A stretch of DNA of 17,291 bases, taken from JASHVB01 sp049522565 (lineage in GTDB: Bacteria > Pseudomonadota > Alphaproteobacteria > Acetobacterales > Acetobacteraceae). The notes beneath the pieces are model-generated. The model worked only from the letters and a program-made list of their open reading frames with translations. It did no database searches and had not been told where the DNA came from. The stretch covers positions 1 through 17,291 of the forward strand of contig JBEKNT010000116.1 in the NCBI GenBank assembly GCA_049522565.1, written 5' to 3'. This document shows positions 1-7,277 of this stretch, piece by piece (within the stretch, counting starts at the first letter, position 1; each line of letters begins with the position of its first letter). The translations under genes were made by a program, and so were the position numbers.

Positions 1-14
1 CCCCTCCCCCCCAA

Positions 15-37
15 CCCCCTCCCTCAAGGGGAGGGGG
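15..37. repeat. C-rich/G-rich hairpin upstream of livM
   Basis: Positions 15-24 pair with 28-37 around a three-base loop (10 pairs including one G-T), giving a strong C/G-tract hairpin just inside the window edge. No T-run follows, so it is not a typical terminator. It resembles the C(n)TCCC / GGGAGGG intergenic repeats common in GC-rich alphaproteobacteria. The first 86 bases hold no gene that I can support. Confidence 0.45.
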
Positions 38-86
38 AGACTTCTAACCCCGCCCTCGCCTTCGCACCCGGCATGAGCCCCCACCC

Positions 87-1001
87 ATGAAATCCCGCGT
101 AACCTGGCTGGCGCTGCTCGCGCTGGTGATCCTGGCCGTGCTGCCCTTCGGCGTCTCCGGCTATGTGCTCGGCCTGCTGACCCTGGCATTCTACTACGGC
201 GTCTGCGCCATGGCCTGGGACCTGCTGTTCGGCTTCGCCGGCGAGGTCAACTTCGGCCCGTCCTTCCTGATGGGCCTCGGCGCCTATACCGCCGCCCTGC
301 TCAACCACTACGCCGGTTGGCCGATCCCCGCCTGCCTGGTGGCGGGCGCCGTCGCCGCAGTGATTGGCGGCGTCGTGCTGACCGTCCCCGCGCTGAAGCT
401 GCACGGCCCGTATTTCGGCCTGGTCACCCTCGTCGCCGTGCTGCTGCTGCAAAACGCCATCGTGCTGTTCGCCGGCATCACCGGAGGCGAAATCGGCCTC
501 GACCTGCCGGACGTGCTCTCGGTCAACGACAGCACGAACTACTGGTATGCGCTCGGCTTCATGGCGGTCAGCGGCGCGATCCTGTTCGGTCTGTCGCGCT
601 CCACCGTGGGCCTGATCCTCCAGGCATCCGGCCAGGACGCCATCGAGGCCGCCGCGCTCGGCTTCAACGTGGCCAAGCACAAGCTGGCGGCGTTCTGCGT
701 CAGCGCACTGTTCACCGGCCTCGCCGGCGCCATGCTGATCTTCTACATGGGCACCGCCTCGGTCGGCACCACCGTCGATATCGGCATCGGCGTGCAGATC
801 ATCATCGCCGCCGTGCTGGGCGGCCGCCGCACCATCATCGGCGCGGCGATCGGCTCGATCTTCCTGATCGTGGCGGGAGAGCTGCTGCGCCCGCTCGGCC
901 AGCTTTCCACCTTCGTCGTCTCGGCCATCGCGCTGGTGGTCATCCTGTTCTTCCCCGGCGGCTTCCTCGGCGCCGCGCTGGCGGCGGAGGCGCGCGAATG
1001 A
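87..1001 (+). CDS. livM: Branched-chain amino acid ABC transporter permease, LivM type
   Basis: This is a 304-residue inner-membrane permease of the LivM/UrtC branch of HAAT ABC transporters, which form the translocation pore for branched-chain amino acids or related amides. The protein is a series of hydrophobic segments, with the family-typical stretches FAGEVNFGPSFLMGLGAYTA near residues 50-69 and GPYFGLVTL near 110. A cytoplasmic coupling loop (about 190-225, SGQDAIEAAALGFNVAKHKL) sits where this family contacts its ATPase. Length is normal for LivM. ATG 87 is the only sensible start in frame, but it has no clear Shine-Dalgarno, which suggests coupling to a gene to the left. The stop overlaps the next start (ATGA at 998-1001), so it is co-transcribed with the ATPase gene. 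The substrate cannot be read from the sequence, and the partner LivH and binding protein are not in the window. Confidence 0.9.
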   Translation: MKSRVTWLALLALVILAVLPFGVSGYVLGLLTLAFYYGVCAMAWDLLFGFAGEVNFGPSFLMGLGAYTAALLNHYAGWPIPACLVAGAVAAVIGGVVLTVPALKLHGPYFGLVTLVAVLLLQNAIVLFAGITGGEIGLDLPDVLSVNDSTNYWYALGFMAVSGAILFGLSRSTVGLILQASGQDAIEAAALGFNVAKHKLAAFCVSALFTGLAGAMLIFYMGTASVGTTVDIGIGVQIIIAAVLGGRRTIIGAAIGSIFLIVAGELLRPLGQLSTFVVSAIALVVILFFPGGFLGAALAAEARE

Positions 1002-2464
1002 CCGCGCCGCTGCTGCAAGTGGACGCCCTGACCAAGCGCTTCGGTGGCCTGGTCGCGGTGAAGGACATCGCCTTTGCCATCAACGGCGGAGAAATCCTCG
1101 GCCTGATCGGGCCCAACGGCTCGGGCAAGTCCACCGTCATGAAGTGCATCATGGGCATCGAGCGCCCGAACGAGGGCAGCGTGAAGCTGGACGGCGTGGA
1201 GGTCGCCGGCTGGCCCACCCATCGCATCGCCCGCGCCGGCGTCGGCATCGTGTTCCAGCACTCGCGCCCGCTGCACCGGCAGACCGTGCTGGAGCACATC
1301 AAGCTGGCGCTGCTGCCCGACAGCCTGCTGAAGCTCGCCGCCGACCAGCGCATCGAGGACCGCGCGCGGGTCGTCGCCGAGCGCGTCGGACTCGACCGCG
1401 TGATGCACCGTCTGCCCGGCACCCTGCCCTTCGCCGACCTGCGCCGGCTGGAACTGGCCAAGGCCGTGGCGCGCGATCCCAAGGTGGTGCTGGTGGACGA
1501 GCCGTTCGCCGGCCTGACCGCCGCGGAGGTCGCCACCTTCTCCGAGCTGATCGCCAGCTTCCGCGCCGAGGGCAAGGCGGTCCTGCTGGTGGACCACAAC
1601 GTCAAGGGCGTCGCCGCGCTGGTGGACCGCGTGCTTGCCATGTATCTCGGCGAGCATGTCGCCGAGGGCACCGCCGACGAGGTGATGCACAACGAAACGG
1701 TGCGCGCGGTCTATCTCGGCGGCAAGATCGAGATCGCGCAGCGCCCGGAGCGCGCCGCCGGCGAGGGCGACCGCTTGCTCGACGTGGCGGGCGTCAGCGT
1801 GCTGTATGGCAAGGCGCAGGCGCTGGACAACGTGTCGCTGCATGTCGGCGCCGGCGAGTTCGTCTCCGTCGTCGGGCTGAACGGCGCCGGCAAGACGACG
1901 TTGTTCAACGCCATCTCCGCCCTGGTGCCGTATAGCGGCACCGTCGCCTGGAACGGCGCCTCGCTGCGCAACCGCAGCGCGGCGCAGATCGCCCGCGGCG
2001 GCATCGTGCAATGCCCGGAAAGCCGCGAGCTGTTCGGCGACATGAGCGTGCGGGAGAACCTCGATCTCGGCGGCCAGCATCTGGGGCGCGAGGCGCGGGT
2101 GACGCAACTGGACTGGCTGTTCGGCCTGTTCCCGATCCTGCAATCCCGCCAAACGCAGGCGGCCCGCACCCTGTCGGGTGGCGAACAACAGATGCTGGCG
2201 ATCGCGCGGGCGCTGATGATGCAGCCGAAGCTGCTGATCCTGGACGAGCCGACCCTGGGCCTCGCGCCGGTGATCCTGGAGCAATTGTCCAAGGCGCTGG
2301 AGACGCTGCGGCAGACCACCGACATCACGGTGCTGCTGGGCGAGCAGAATGTGACCTTCGCGCTGCCGCATGCCGATCGGGTGTATGTGCTGGAGCATGC
2401 CCGCATCGTCTGGGAGGGCAGCCCGGCGCGCTTCGCCGAGGAAGCCGGCACGGGCTATCTGTAG
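998..2464 (+). CDS. Fused LivG-LivF ABC transporter ATPase
   Basis: This one 488-residue polypeptide carries two complete ABC ATPase domains that normally come as separate LivG and LivF subunits energising a HAAT importer. Domain 1 (about residues 5-250, LivG-like) has Walker A GPNGSGKST at 38-46, a signature region that reads LPFADLRR at 143-150 instead of LSGGQ, Walker B VVLVDEP at 163-169 and an H-loop in VLLVDHN. Domain 2 (about 259-488, LivF-like) has Walker A GLNGAGKTT at 293-301, a canonical LSGGEQQ at 392-398, Walker B LLILDEP at 412-418 and the Gln-for-His switch (GEQN) usual in LivF. The linker is short and there is no internal stop or frameshift. The start ATG 998 overlaps the permease stop; longer in-frame extensions upstream lie inside livM and are not used. 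Either ATPase name alone would under-describe the protein. Confidence 0.9.
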   Translation: MTAPLLQVDALTKRFGGLVAVKDIAFAINGGEILGLIGPNGSGKSTVMKCIMGIERPNEGSVKLDGVEVAGWPTHRIARAGVGIVFQHSRPLHRQTVLEHIKLALLPDSLLKLAADQRIEDRARVVAERVGLDRVMHRLPGTLPFADLRRLELAKAVARDPKVVLVDEPFAGLTAAEVATFSELIASFRAEGKAVLLVDHNVKGVAALVDRVLAMYLGEHVAEGTADEVMHNETVRAVYLGGKIEIAQRPERAAGEGDRLLDVAGVSVLYGKAQALDNVSLHVGAGEFVSVVGLNGAGKTTLFNAISALVPYSGTVAWNGASLRNRSAAQIARGGIVQCPESRELFGDMSVRENLDLGGQHLGREARVTQLDWLFGLFPILQSRQTQAARTLSGGEQQMLAIARALMMQPKLLILDEPTLGLAPVILEQLSKALETLRQTTDITVLLGEQNVTFALPHADRVYVLEHARIVWEGSPARFAEEAGTGYL

Positions 2465-2758
2465 CCGGAGGTCCGCAAGAGGACTGCGCAATCGCCGCGG
2501 ACGCTGCCGCTCGCACAGGACTTGCGATGCCATGAACCGCGACACCGCGGCAGCGCCACCCGTGTCGTTACGAGAAGCGAAGCGGTGACCGGGCCTGACC
2601 CGGCCAGGCAATCCCCCCGCCGGATGCGCCACGCCGGCTGGCTTCGGACTGCGGTCACCGGATTGTCATGCCAGACAGGCTCCGACCGCAGCATTCTGAG
2701 TGGACGGGGCGGCGTCCAGGGGCGATCCGTTGGCCGTTTGCAAGACCGGGACGCTACC
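2465..2758. other. Intergenic region after the ABC operon
   Basis: These 294 bases separate the transporter ATPase from the first M23 gene. The M23 frame is open back to an ATG at 2522, but the encoded segment (Arg/Gly/Ser/Thr-rich, no domain) does not look like protein. The region holds an inverted pair CGGTGACCG (2583-2591) / CGGTCACCG (2652-2660) and a degraded copy of a GTC-rich intergenic repeat. I see no convincing sigma-70 promoter or T-tailed terminator. Confidence 0.5.
2564..2590. repeat. Decayed GTCATTGCGAG-type intergenic repeat, copy 1
   Basis: GTCGTTACGAGAAGCGAAGC at 2564-2583 closely resembles the dispersed element whose usual form begins GTCATTGCGAG(G)AGCGAAGCG and which I know from many alphaproteobacterial intergenic regions. 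A second degraded copy lies at 3398-3433, on the other side of the first M23 gene. The match is by eye and from recall. Confidence 0.4.
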
Positions 2759-3361
2759 GTGACAACCAATCCTCTTCCGCTCCATTCAACATTGCTGCGA
2801 GTCTGCGCGGCTACTGCTGCCGCATTACTATGGCTGTTCTCGCCTTCCGCCATGGCCAAGCCGGTGCAGTCCACCCCGTTGCTGAGCCCGGTCACGCCCG
2901 CATGCATCTCCTCGCCCTTCGGTCCTCGCATCCTGCCGGCCCGTCCGCTGGCAGGCACGTTCCATAACGGCATCGACCTGCCAGCGCCCGACGGGGCGCC
3001 GGTACGAGCGATCGCGCCGGGCGAGGTGATCCGCGTGCAACGGCACGGGCCCGGCGGGTTGGAGATGCTGGTGCAGCATCCGGGTTTCATCGGCATCTAC
3101 AGCCATCTCGGCATGGTCGCGCCGGCGATCGCGGACGGACAACGCATCGTCTATGGCGGCGAGACGTTGGGCGTCGTCGGGCACACCGGCGTCACGTACG
3201 GCATGCACCTGTTCTTCGGGATGATCGTCGGCGACCGGCCGGTCGATCCGGCCCCTTATCTCGCGTTGAGCCTGTGCAGCGGCGCCCACCGTACCCGGAA
3301 CGATACGCTGACAGCAGACGGCAAGGTCCCGCCCACCCGGGTTTACGCGCTGGTCCGGTAG
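2759..3361 (+). CDS. Exported M23-family peptidase-like protein with a degenerate zinc site
   Basis: This 200-residue protein has an N-terminal signal peptide (hydrophobic core about residues 14-27, AMA cleavage near 33) and a LytM/lysostaphin-type M23 domain, the fold of periplasmic endopeptidases that cut peptidoglycan cross-bridges. The first metal motif is present (H69, D73 in HNGID), as are the catalytic-type H116 (YSHLG) and H150. The final motif, normally HxH, reads H150-L-F152, so one zinc ligand is missing. The protein may therefore be inactive or regulatory, like the LytM-domain activators of amidases (EnvC/NlpD type). I chose the GTG start at 2759 because it begins directly before the signal peptide; the frame is open upstream to ATG 2522, but that extension is unconvincing. 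The other M23 gene lies 203 bp downstream in the same direction. The family call is firm; activity is uncertain. Confidence 0.8.
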   Translation: MTTNPLPLHSTLLRVCAATAAALLWLFSPSAMAKPVQSTPLLSPVTPACISSPFGPRILPARPLAGTFHNGIDLPAPDGAPVRAIAPGEVIRVQRHGPGGLEMLVQHPGFIGIYSHLGMVAPAIADGQRIVYGGETLGVVGHTGVTYGMHLFFGMIVGDRPVDPAPYLALSLCSGAHRTRNDTLTADGKVPPTRVYALVR

Positions 3362-3397
3362 AGCATTTCCGCCCAGCCCCGGCGTCCGAGCCCCACT

Positions 3398-3433
3398 GTC
3401 ATCGCCAAGAGCGGAGCGACCAAGCAGTGCCAG
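3398..3433. repeat. Decayed GTCATTGCGAG-type intergenic repeat, copy 2
   Basis: The stretch starts GTCATCGCCAAGAGCGGAGC and continues through GACCAAGCAGTGCCAG. It follows the layout of the common alphaproteobacterial repeat (GTCATTGCGAGGAGCGAAGC, then GACGAAGCAATCCAG) with scattered substitutions. It lies just after the first M23 gene and pairs with the partial copy at 2564-2590. Confidence 0.45.
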
Positions 3434-3502
3434 GTGGAGGCCACAGCGAAACGTTCTGGCGGTGCTGCGTGATAAAAATACCACGGCTTCTCGGGGACTT
3501 TG

Positions 3503-3532
3503 TTGTACAAACAACACGGTCAACGGTAATCG
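3503..3532 (+). promoter_or_regulatory. Possible promoter of the second M23 gene
   Basis: About 60 bp upstream of the ATG at 3565 the sequence turns AT-rich, unlike the surrounding coding DNA. TTGTAC at 3503-3508 could act as a -35 element, with TAATCG at 3527-3532 (18-base spacer) as a weak -10. A near-palindrome around TGTACA overlaps the -35. This is suggestive only. Confidence 0.25.
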
Positions 3533-3564
3533 ACTCTTAATCACTTTCCCGTTATCGATGGGGC

Positions 3565-4074
3565 ATGCGCGCAACAGTCCTCATCGTCGCCCTGTGCCTG
3601 GCGCTGCCGGCCCAGGCTGCCTCCGTCTGCGGAACCATGGTCATGCCACCCGCCAACCTGCGGCAGATCTCGCGAGGTTTCAGCGCCTACCACTCGGGTA
3701 TCGACCTGATGGCTCCCTACGGCTCGCCGATCAGGGCGGCGGCCGGCGGCACGGTGGCCTATGCCGGCTGGTATTTCGCCTATGGCCGCATCGTGGACAT
3801 CCAGCACGGTGACGGGGTGGTCACCCGCTATGCCCACATGGCGGAGTTCGCGCCGGGCATCGCGCCGGGCGCGCCGGTCAGCGTTGGCCAGATCATCGGC
3901 CGCGTCGGCACCACCGGCCGCGCGCATGGGGCGCACGTGCATTTCGAGGTGCGGCTGAACGGTCATGCGGTGGACCCGAAGCCGTATCTCGGTCTGGCCG
4001 GCTGCACCGGCAGCCCGGCCAACGAGCCGATCGAGAGCGCCGCGGCGCCGGACGCCGGCCGTCGCGTCCGCTGA
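3565..4074 (+). CDS. Exported M23-family (LytM/lysostaphin-type) metallopeptidase
   Basis: This 169-residue periplasmic zinc peptidase is predicted to cleave peptide cross-links of peptidoglycan. The N-terminus is a clean signal peptide (residues 1-19, cut after AQA). The M23 domain fills the rest: H43 and D47 in HSGID (zinc ligands), H91 in YAHM, and the complete HVH motif H124/H126 in HVHFEV. All expected metal and catalytic residues are present, unlike in the upstream paralogue at 2759-3361. The two share the same short layout (signal peptide plus catalytic domain ending in a VDPxPYL stretch), so they probably arose by duplication. Start ATG 3565 places the signal peptide correctly; its ribosome site is weak. 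A repeat-rich gap of 181 bp separates it from the convergent hemY. Confidence 0.88.
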   Translation: MRATVLIVALCLALPAQAASVCGTMVMPPANLRQISRGFSAYHSGIDLMAPYGSPIRAAAGGTVAYAGWYFAYGRIVDIQHGDGVVTRYAHMAEFAPGIAPGAPVSVGQIIGRVGTTGRAHGAHVHFEVRLNGHAVDPKPYLGLAGCTGSPANEPIESAAAPDAGRRVR

Positions 4075-4081
4075 CAAAATA

Positions 4082-4246
4082 CCTCTCCCGCCTACTGCGG
4101 GAGAGGTCGAGACGCGGAGCGGCGAGGGTGAGGGTGCCGCCGCCCGCACAATCCCGCGCGCTGCACCGGCCACGGTCGAGCATGGGGCGCCGCGGCACCC
4201 TCACCCGCCGCTGCGCGGCCCCCTCACCCGCCGCAGCCGGGAGAGG
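4082..4246. repeat. Mosaic inverted-repeat element between convergent genes
   Basis: This intergenic block is nested inverted repeats. A hairpin at 4082-4091 / 4097-4106 has 10-bp perfect arms (CCTCTCCCGC) and a CTACT loop. A 15-bp perfect inverted repeat lies at 4126-4140 / 4192-4206 (GGGTGAGGGTGCCGC). An outer pair joins CCTCTCCCG at 4082-4090 with CGGGAGAGG at 4238-4246. The CTCTCCCGC...GGTGAGGG vocabulary is typical of dispersed palindromic repeats in GC-rich Proteobacteria. It lies between the convergent M23 and hemY genes and may end transcription from both sides, although no T-run is present. Confidence 0.7.
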
Positions 4247-4255
4247 CTTTCTCCG

Positions 4256-5539
4256 TCACGCCACGATCGCCGGGACGGGGTAGGACGCCGTCCGGCCGGG
4301 CAACCAGCGCAAGCTGCCGGGCGCGCCGCACGATGGGCAGGCCGGATACCAGGCGGCATGCGTGGCATGGCATTCGGCGCAGCGCCACTCCGGGTCGGCA
4401 TCCGCCGTGGCGGCCTGACGCAGGGCATCGCGCTGGGCGAGCCGGCCGGCTTCGGTGTCACCATGCTCTGCCGCCTCGATCTCCGCCAGCAGCAGCCAGA
4501 GCCGGCGCTGGTTCAGCCCAGCCTCGCGGGCCAGCGTCGCCTGGTGCCGCGCCTCGCCGGTCAGCCCGGCGTCCAACGAGGTGCGAGCGAGCAGCAGCCG
4601 GCTTTCCGCATGGTCCGGGTTGGCCTCGGTCAGACGCTGCGCCGCCCGGGCACGCGCCAGCCGGTCGGTGACCAGGGCCAGGGCGAACGTCGCCAGATCG
4701 GGATGCGGCGCCAATGACCAGCTATGCCGGATCACCGCCTGGGCACGGGCCTCTCGCCCCTCGGCGCGCAGCCGGGTCGCGTAGGCCAGGGCAGCCGGCG
4801 CCAGGCTGGCATCCGCCTTCCACGCCAGCCGCGCCAGCTTCGTCGCACGCGCCGGGTCCTGCTCCGCCTCGGCCGCACCCGCCGCCAGGGCAGCGCGCGC
4901 GGCGTCGCCATCGGCGAGGTCCAACGCCTCGGACCAATGCCCCGCGCGGATCGCCAGCCGGGCCCGCTGGTGCCGCAGCCACGCGGCGCCGGGATGGGCG
5001 GTTTCCGCCTGACGCGCCAGCGCGGCAGCCTCGGTCCAGTCCTGCCGCACCAGCGCCTGCCGCAGCAGGCCGCGATAGCCGAGGAAGGCGGCATCCGGCC
5101 GATCCACCAGGCGGCGGAACGCGTCCTCGGCCTCATCGTCGCGGCCAGCCAGCCGCCCCGCTTCGGCGGTAAGCAACAGGGTCTGCGGGGTGTCGCCGAG
5201 CAACCGTCGGGCGCGGCCGGCTTCCCGCCTTGCGTCGGCCTTGTCGCCGGCGGCCAGGGCCAGCAGCGCGCGACCGACCGCCACGTCGCCGCGCCGGCGA
5301 TCGCGCTCGGCGTCCCAGCGCGCGGCAGTTCCCGGCAGCCGCAACAGCCCGCCGAACAAACGCAACACGACGTACAGCACCACGAACAGCAGCAGCAGCC
5401 CGAGCGCCGCGACCGGCGTGGCCATCTCGACGGTCGTTGCGCCGAACTCCGCGGTGACCCGGCCGGGCAGCCCGGCCAGCACCCAGGCGATGGCGAGCAC
5501 CACGATACACGCCACCAGGACATACACGACCCGTCGCAT
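4256..5539 (-). CDS. hemY: HemY-family TPR membrane protein with C-terminal zinc ribbon
   Basis: This 427-residue inner-membrane protein belongs to the HemY family, encoded beside haem genes in Proteobacteria (hemCDXY in E. coli); its biochemical role in late tetrapyrrole synthesis is not well defined. Two transmembrane segments (about 5-25 and 40-64) are followed by a long alanine-rich helical region with TPR-like repeats. The C-terminus carries a rubredoxin-like zinc ribbon, C387-x2-C390 and C401-x2-C404. The start ATG at 5539 shares a base with the stop of the mitofilin-like gene (TGATG), so translation is probably coupled. The frame is open far upstream, but that part is antisense-like shadow of the neighbour. 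This is not the unrelated protoporphyrinogen oxidase also called HemY in Bacillus. It is the last gene of the hemD operon here. Confidence 0.87.
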   Translation of the reverse strand: MRRVVYVLVACIVVLAIAWVLAGLPGRVTAEFGATTVEMATPVAALGLLLLFVVLYVVLRLFGGLLRLPGTAARWDAERDRRRGDVAVGRALLALAAGDKADARREAGRARRLLGDTPQTLLLTAEAGRLAGRDDEAEDAFRRLVDRPDAAFLGYRGLLRQALVRQDWTEAAALARQAETAHPGAAWLRHQRARLAIRAGHWSEALDLADGDAARAALAAGAAEAEQDPARATKLARLAWKADASLAPAALAYATRLRAEGREARAQAVIRHSWSLAPHPDLATFALALVTDRLARARAAQRLTEANPDHAESRLLLARTSLDAGLTGEARHQATLAREAGLNQRRLWLLLAEIEAAEHGDTEAGRLAQRDALRQAATADADPEWRCAECHATHAAWYPACPSCGAPGSLRWLPGRTASYPVPAIVA

Positions 5540-6567
5540 CAGGCGTGCGCGGCCATGGCGGCCAGCGCGGCGCGGGCTGCGAGCACCGCCTTGGCGTCGG
5601 CGAGCCATGCCGCCATCGCGGCAGCCGGCGGCCCTGACAGGCTGGAGACCGCCGCCACCGCGTCCCCCAGGTCGCCGGCCGCCAGCGCGGTGCGGGCACG
5701 TGCCAGCACCCCGGCGGCGGGATCGCCCAGCAGCACCCGATCGCCCTGCCGCACCGTCACCAGGTCCCCGGCATAGGCCAGCGCCCGGGCGAGGAGCGGC
5801 TTTTCGTCCGCATCCGGGTGGCTGGCGGCCAGCGCGGCATGCTCCGCCGCCGGGTAGGCGAGGCGCAACGACGCCTCGGTCGGCGGGTTGGCGGCGGCGA
5901 ACCGCGCCACCGCCGGAGGCGCATTGGGCAGGTCGCCCAGCATTTGGCCGGCGGCCAGCGCCGCCTCCGCCGCCTGGATGCGGGCGAGTCGCGCGGTTTG
6001 CTGGGCCGCCGCGGTCATCTGGGCGGTCGTCCGCTCCAGCGTCGCCAGGCGCGCCTCGTCGGCATCCAACCGGCGGCCAAGGTCGCTGACGGCGCCCTGG
6101 TCGCGGCCGGACAGCGCATCCACGCGGCCGGACAACGCGTCCAGCCGGGCGGCAAACGGGCTGTTGTCGGCGACCTGCTTCTCCAGCGCGGCGACCCGCG
6201 CCTCCAGCGGCGACAGATCGGGCGCCGTCCGCTGCTCCAGCGCCGCCACGCGCGCGGTCAGCGGCCCGAGATCCACCGGTCCGGCCGCGGCCGGCACCGG
6301 CCGCTGCTCCAGCCGTGCCACGCGGTCTTGCAGCGCCGCGAGGTCGGCCACCGGCTGGGACGCAGGCTGCTGGAACGACCACCAAACCAAGCCAATCGCA
6401 CCGGCGAGCACCAGGAAGCCAAGCAAGCACAGCCACGGCAGCAGCGTATCGCGGGCCGGCCGTCCCAAGGGCTGTTCCACGGGCGGCTGTGGCAGCGGAA
6501 CCTCCGCCGGCGGCTCGATGGCCGCCGCGGGTGGATCGGTGGCGAGTGGGTCGGCGGGTTCGGTCAT
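5539..6567 (-). CDS. Mitofilin/HemX-like membrane coiled-coil protein
   Basis: This 342-residue protein sits where E. coli has hemX, between hemD and hemY. A proline-rich cytoplasmic N-terminus (about 1-38) is followed by one transmembrane helix (about 42-66). A long coiled coil (about 72-190) comes next, with recurring ARVAALE-type heptads, and then an alanine-rich helical C-terminal domain. This is the layout of the alphaproteobacterial mitofilin-like family (COG4223), related to the mitochondrial cristae organiser Mic60; published work in alphaproteobacteria ties it to intracytoplasmic membranes and outer-membrane contacts. Its ATG at 6567 overlaps the hemD stop by four bases (6564-6567), and its stop overlaps hemY, so the three genes form one transcription unit. 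A direct enzymatic role is not expected. The family call rests on architecture and context. Confidence 0.82.
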   Translation of the reverse strand: MTEPADPLATDPPAAAIEPPAEVPLPQPPVEQPLGRPARDTLLPWLCLLGFLVLAGAIGLVWWSFQQPASQPVADLAALQDRVARLEQRPVPAAAGPVDLGPLTARVAALEQRTAPDLSPLEARVAALEKQVADNSPFAARLDALSGRVDALSGRDQGAVSDLGRRLDADEARLATLERTTAQMTAAAQQTARLARIQAAEAALAAGQMLGDLPNAPPAVARFAAANPPTEASLRLAYPAAEHAALAASHPDADEKPLLARALAYAGDLVTVRQGDRVLLGDPAAGVLARARTALAAGDLGDAVAAVSSLSGPPAAAMAAWLADAKAVLAARAALAAMAAHA

Positions 6568-7277
6568 CGCAGCAGCGCGAGCATCTCGTCCTGGGTGGGC
6601 CGGGCGGCGACGCGAACGTCACGCCAGGGGAGCTCTTCTAATGCCACGGCGGCGGGCCGGCCGATAGAGATGGCATCCACCCCGGTCAGGGTTTCGGCCA
6701 GCCCGGCACGCTGCACCAGCCGGACGAACTGCCGCGCGGTCTCGGCCGAAAAGAACAGCGCCGCGCGCACGCCGCCGGCACGCAGCGCGACGATAGCGCC
6801 GGGCGTGAGGTCGCGGGCGGGCAGCGCCGCGTAGACAACCCGGCGGGCCACGCGGTAGCCGGCCTGGCGCAGCGCCGTCGCCAGCGCCTTGCCCTGCAAG
6901 TGGCCCGACGCCAGCAGCAATGTCCCGTCCTTCGGGCTCTGGTGGCGCGTGACATACAAGGCCAGCGCTTCGGCGTCGCCGGCGGCACTGAGCACCTGGG
7001 TAAACCCGGCCGCACGCGCCCGCTCCGCCGTGGCGTCGCCGACGGCGACCATGCGGGTGGCGCGATAGGCCAGCGGCAGGGCATCGACGGCGTTGCCGCT
7101 GGTGACCAGCACCGCGGCGAGCGAGGCGGCGGCGGGCAGGTGCGTCAGGGTCGGCTCGATCCGGATGACCGGCACGAGAATCGGCGCGAACCCGAGCGAT
7201 GCCACCCGCGCGGCGGTTTCTCCGGCGCCCGGTTGCGGGCGGGTGATCAGGACGCCGGGTCCGCGCTGGGCGGCCAC
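6564..7277 (-). CDS. hemD: Uroporphyrinogen-III synthase
   Basis: HemD closes and inverts ring D of hydroxymethylbilane to give uroporphyrinogen III, the branch point to haem, sirohaem and cobalamin. From the GTG at 7277 the protein has 237 residues, the usual length. It begins with the family-typical GVLITRPQPGAGETAARV, then LVTSGNAVDAL in the first lobe, ASGHLQGKALA in the second and ALFFSAETARQFVRL near the end. The frame is open to an ATG at 7394 (276 residues), but that extension is poor in structure and has weaker GC3, so I prefer the GTG; the ribosome site is weak for both. The stop overlaps the next ATG. In many relatives hemC lies directly upstream; here it does not. Confidence 0.88.
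   Translation of the reverse strand: MAAQRGPGVLITRPQPGAGETAARVASLGFAPILVPVIRIEPTLTHLPAAASLAAVLVTSGNAVDALPLAYRATRMVAVGDATAERARAAGFTQVLSAAGDAEALALYVTRHQSPKDGTLLLASGHLQGKALATALRQAGYRVARRVVYAALPARDLTPGAIVALRAGGVRAALFFSAETARQFVRLVQRAGLAETLTGVDAISIGRPAAVALEELPWRDVRVAARPTQDEMLALLR

Noticed and set aside
743..2632. Long minus-strand open frame opposite livM and the LivGF gene
   Set aside because: It is antisense to strongly supported ABC transporter genes, is rich in Ala/Arg/Gln/His with no domain, and is the usual shadow of high-GC coding DNA.
2522..2758. Upstream extension of the first M23 gene to ATG 2522
   Set aside because: The extension would bury the signal peptide about 80 residues inside the protein and contains a repeat remnant.
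5540..6622. Long N-terminal extension of the HemY frame
   Set aside because: It overlaps the mitofilin-like gene on the same strand in another frame and has low-complexity Ala/Gly/Arg composition; the HemY family begins at the membrane segment encoded from 5539.
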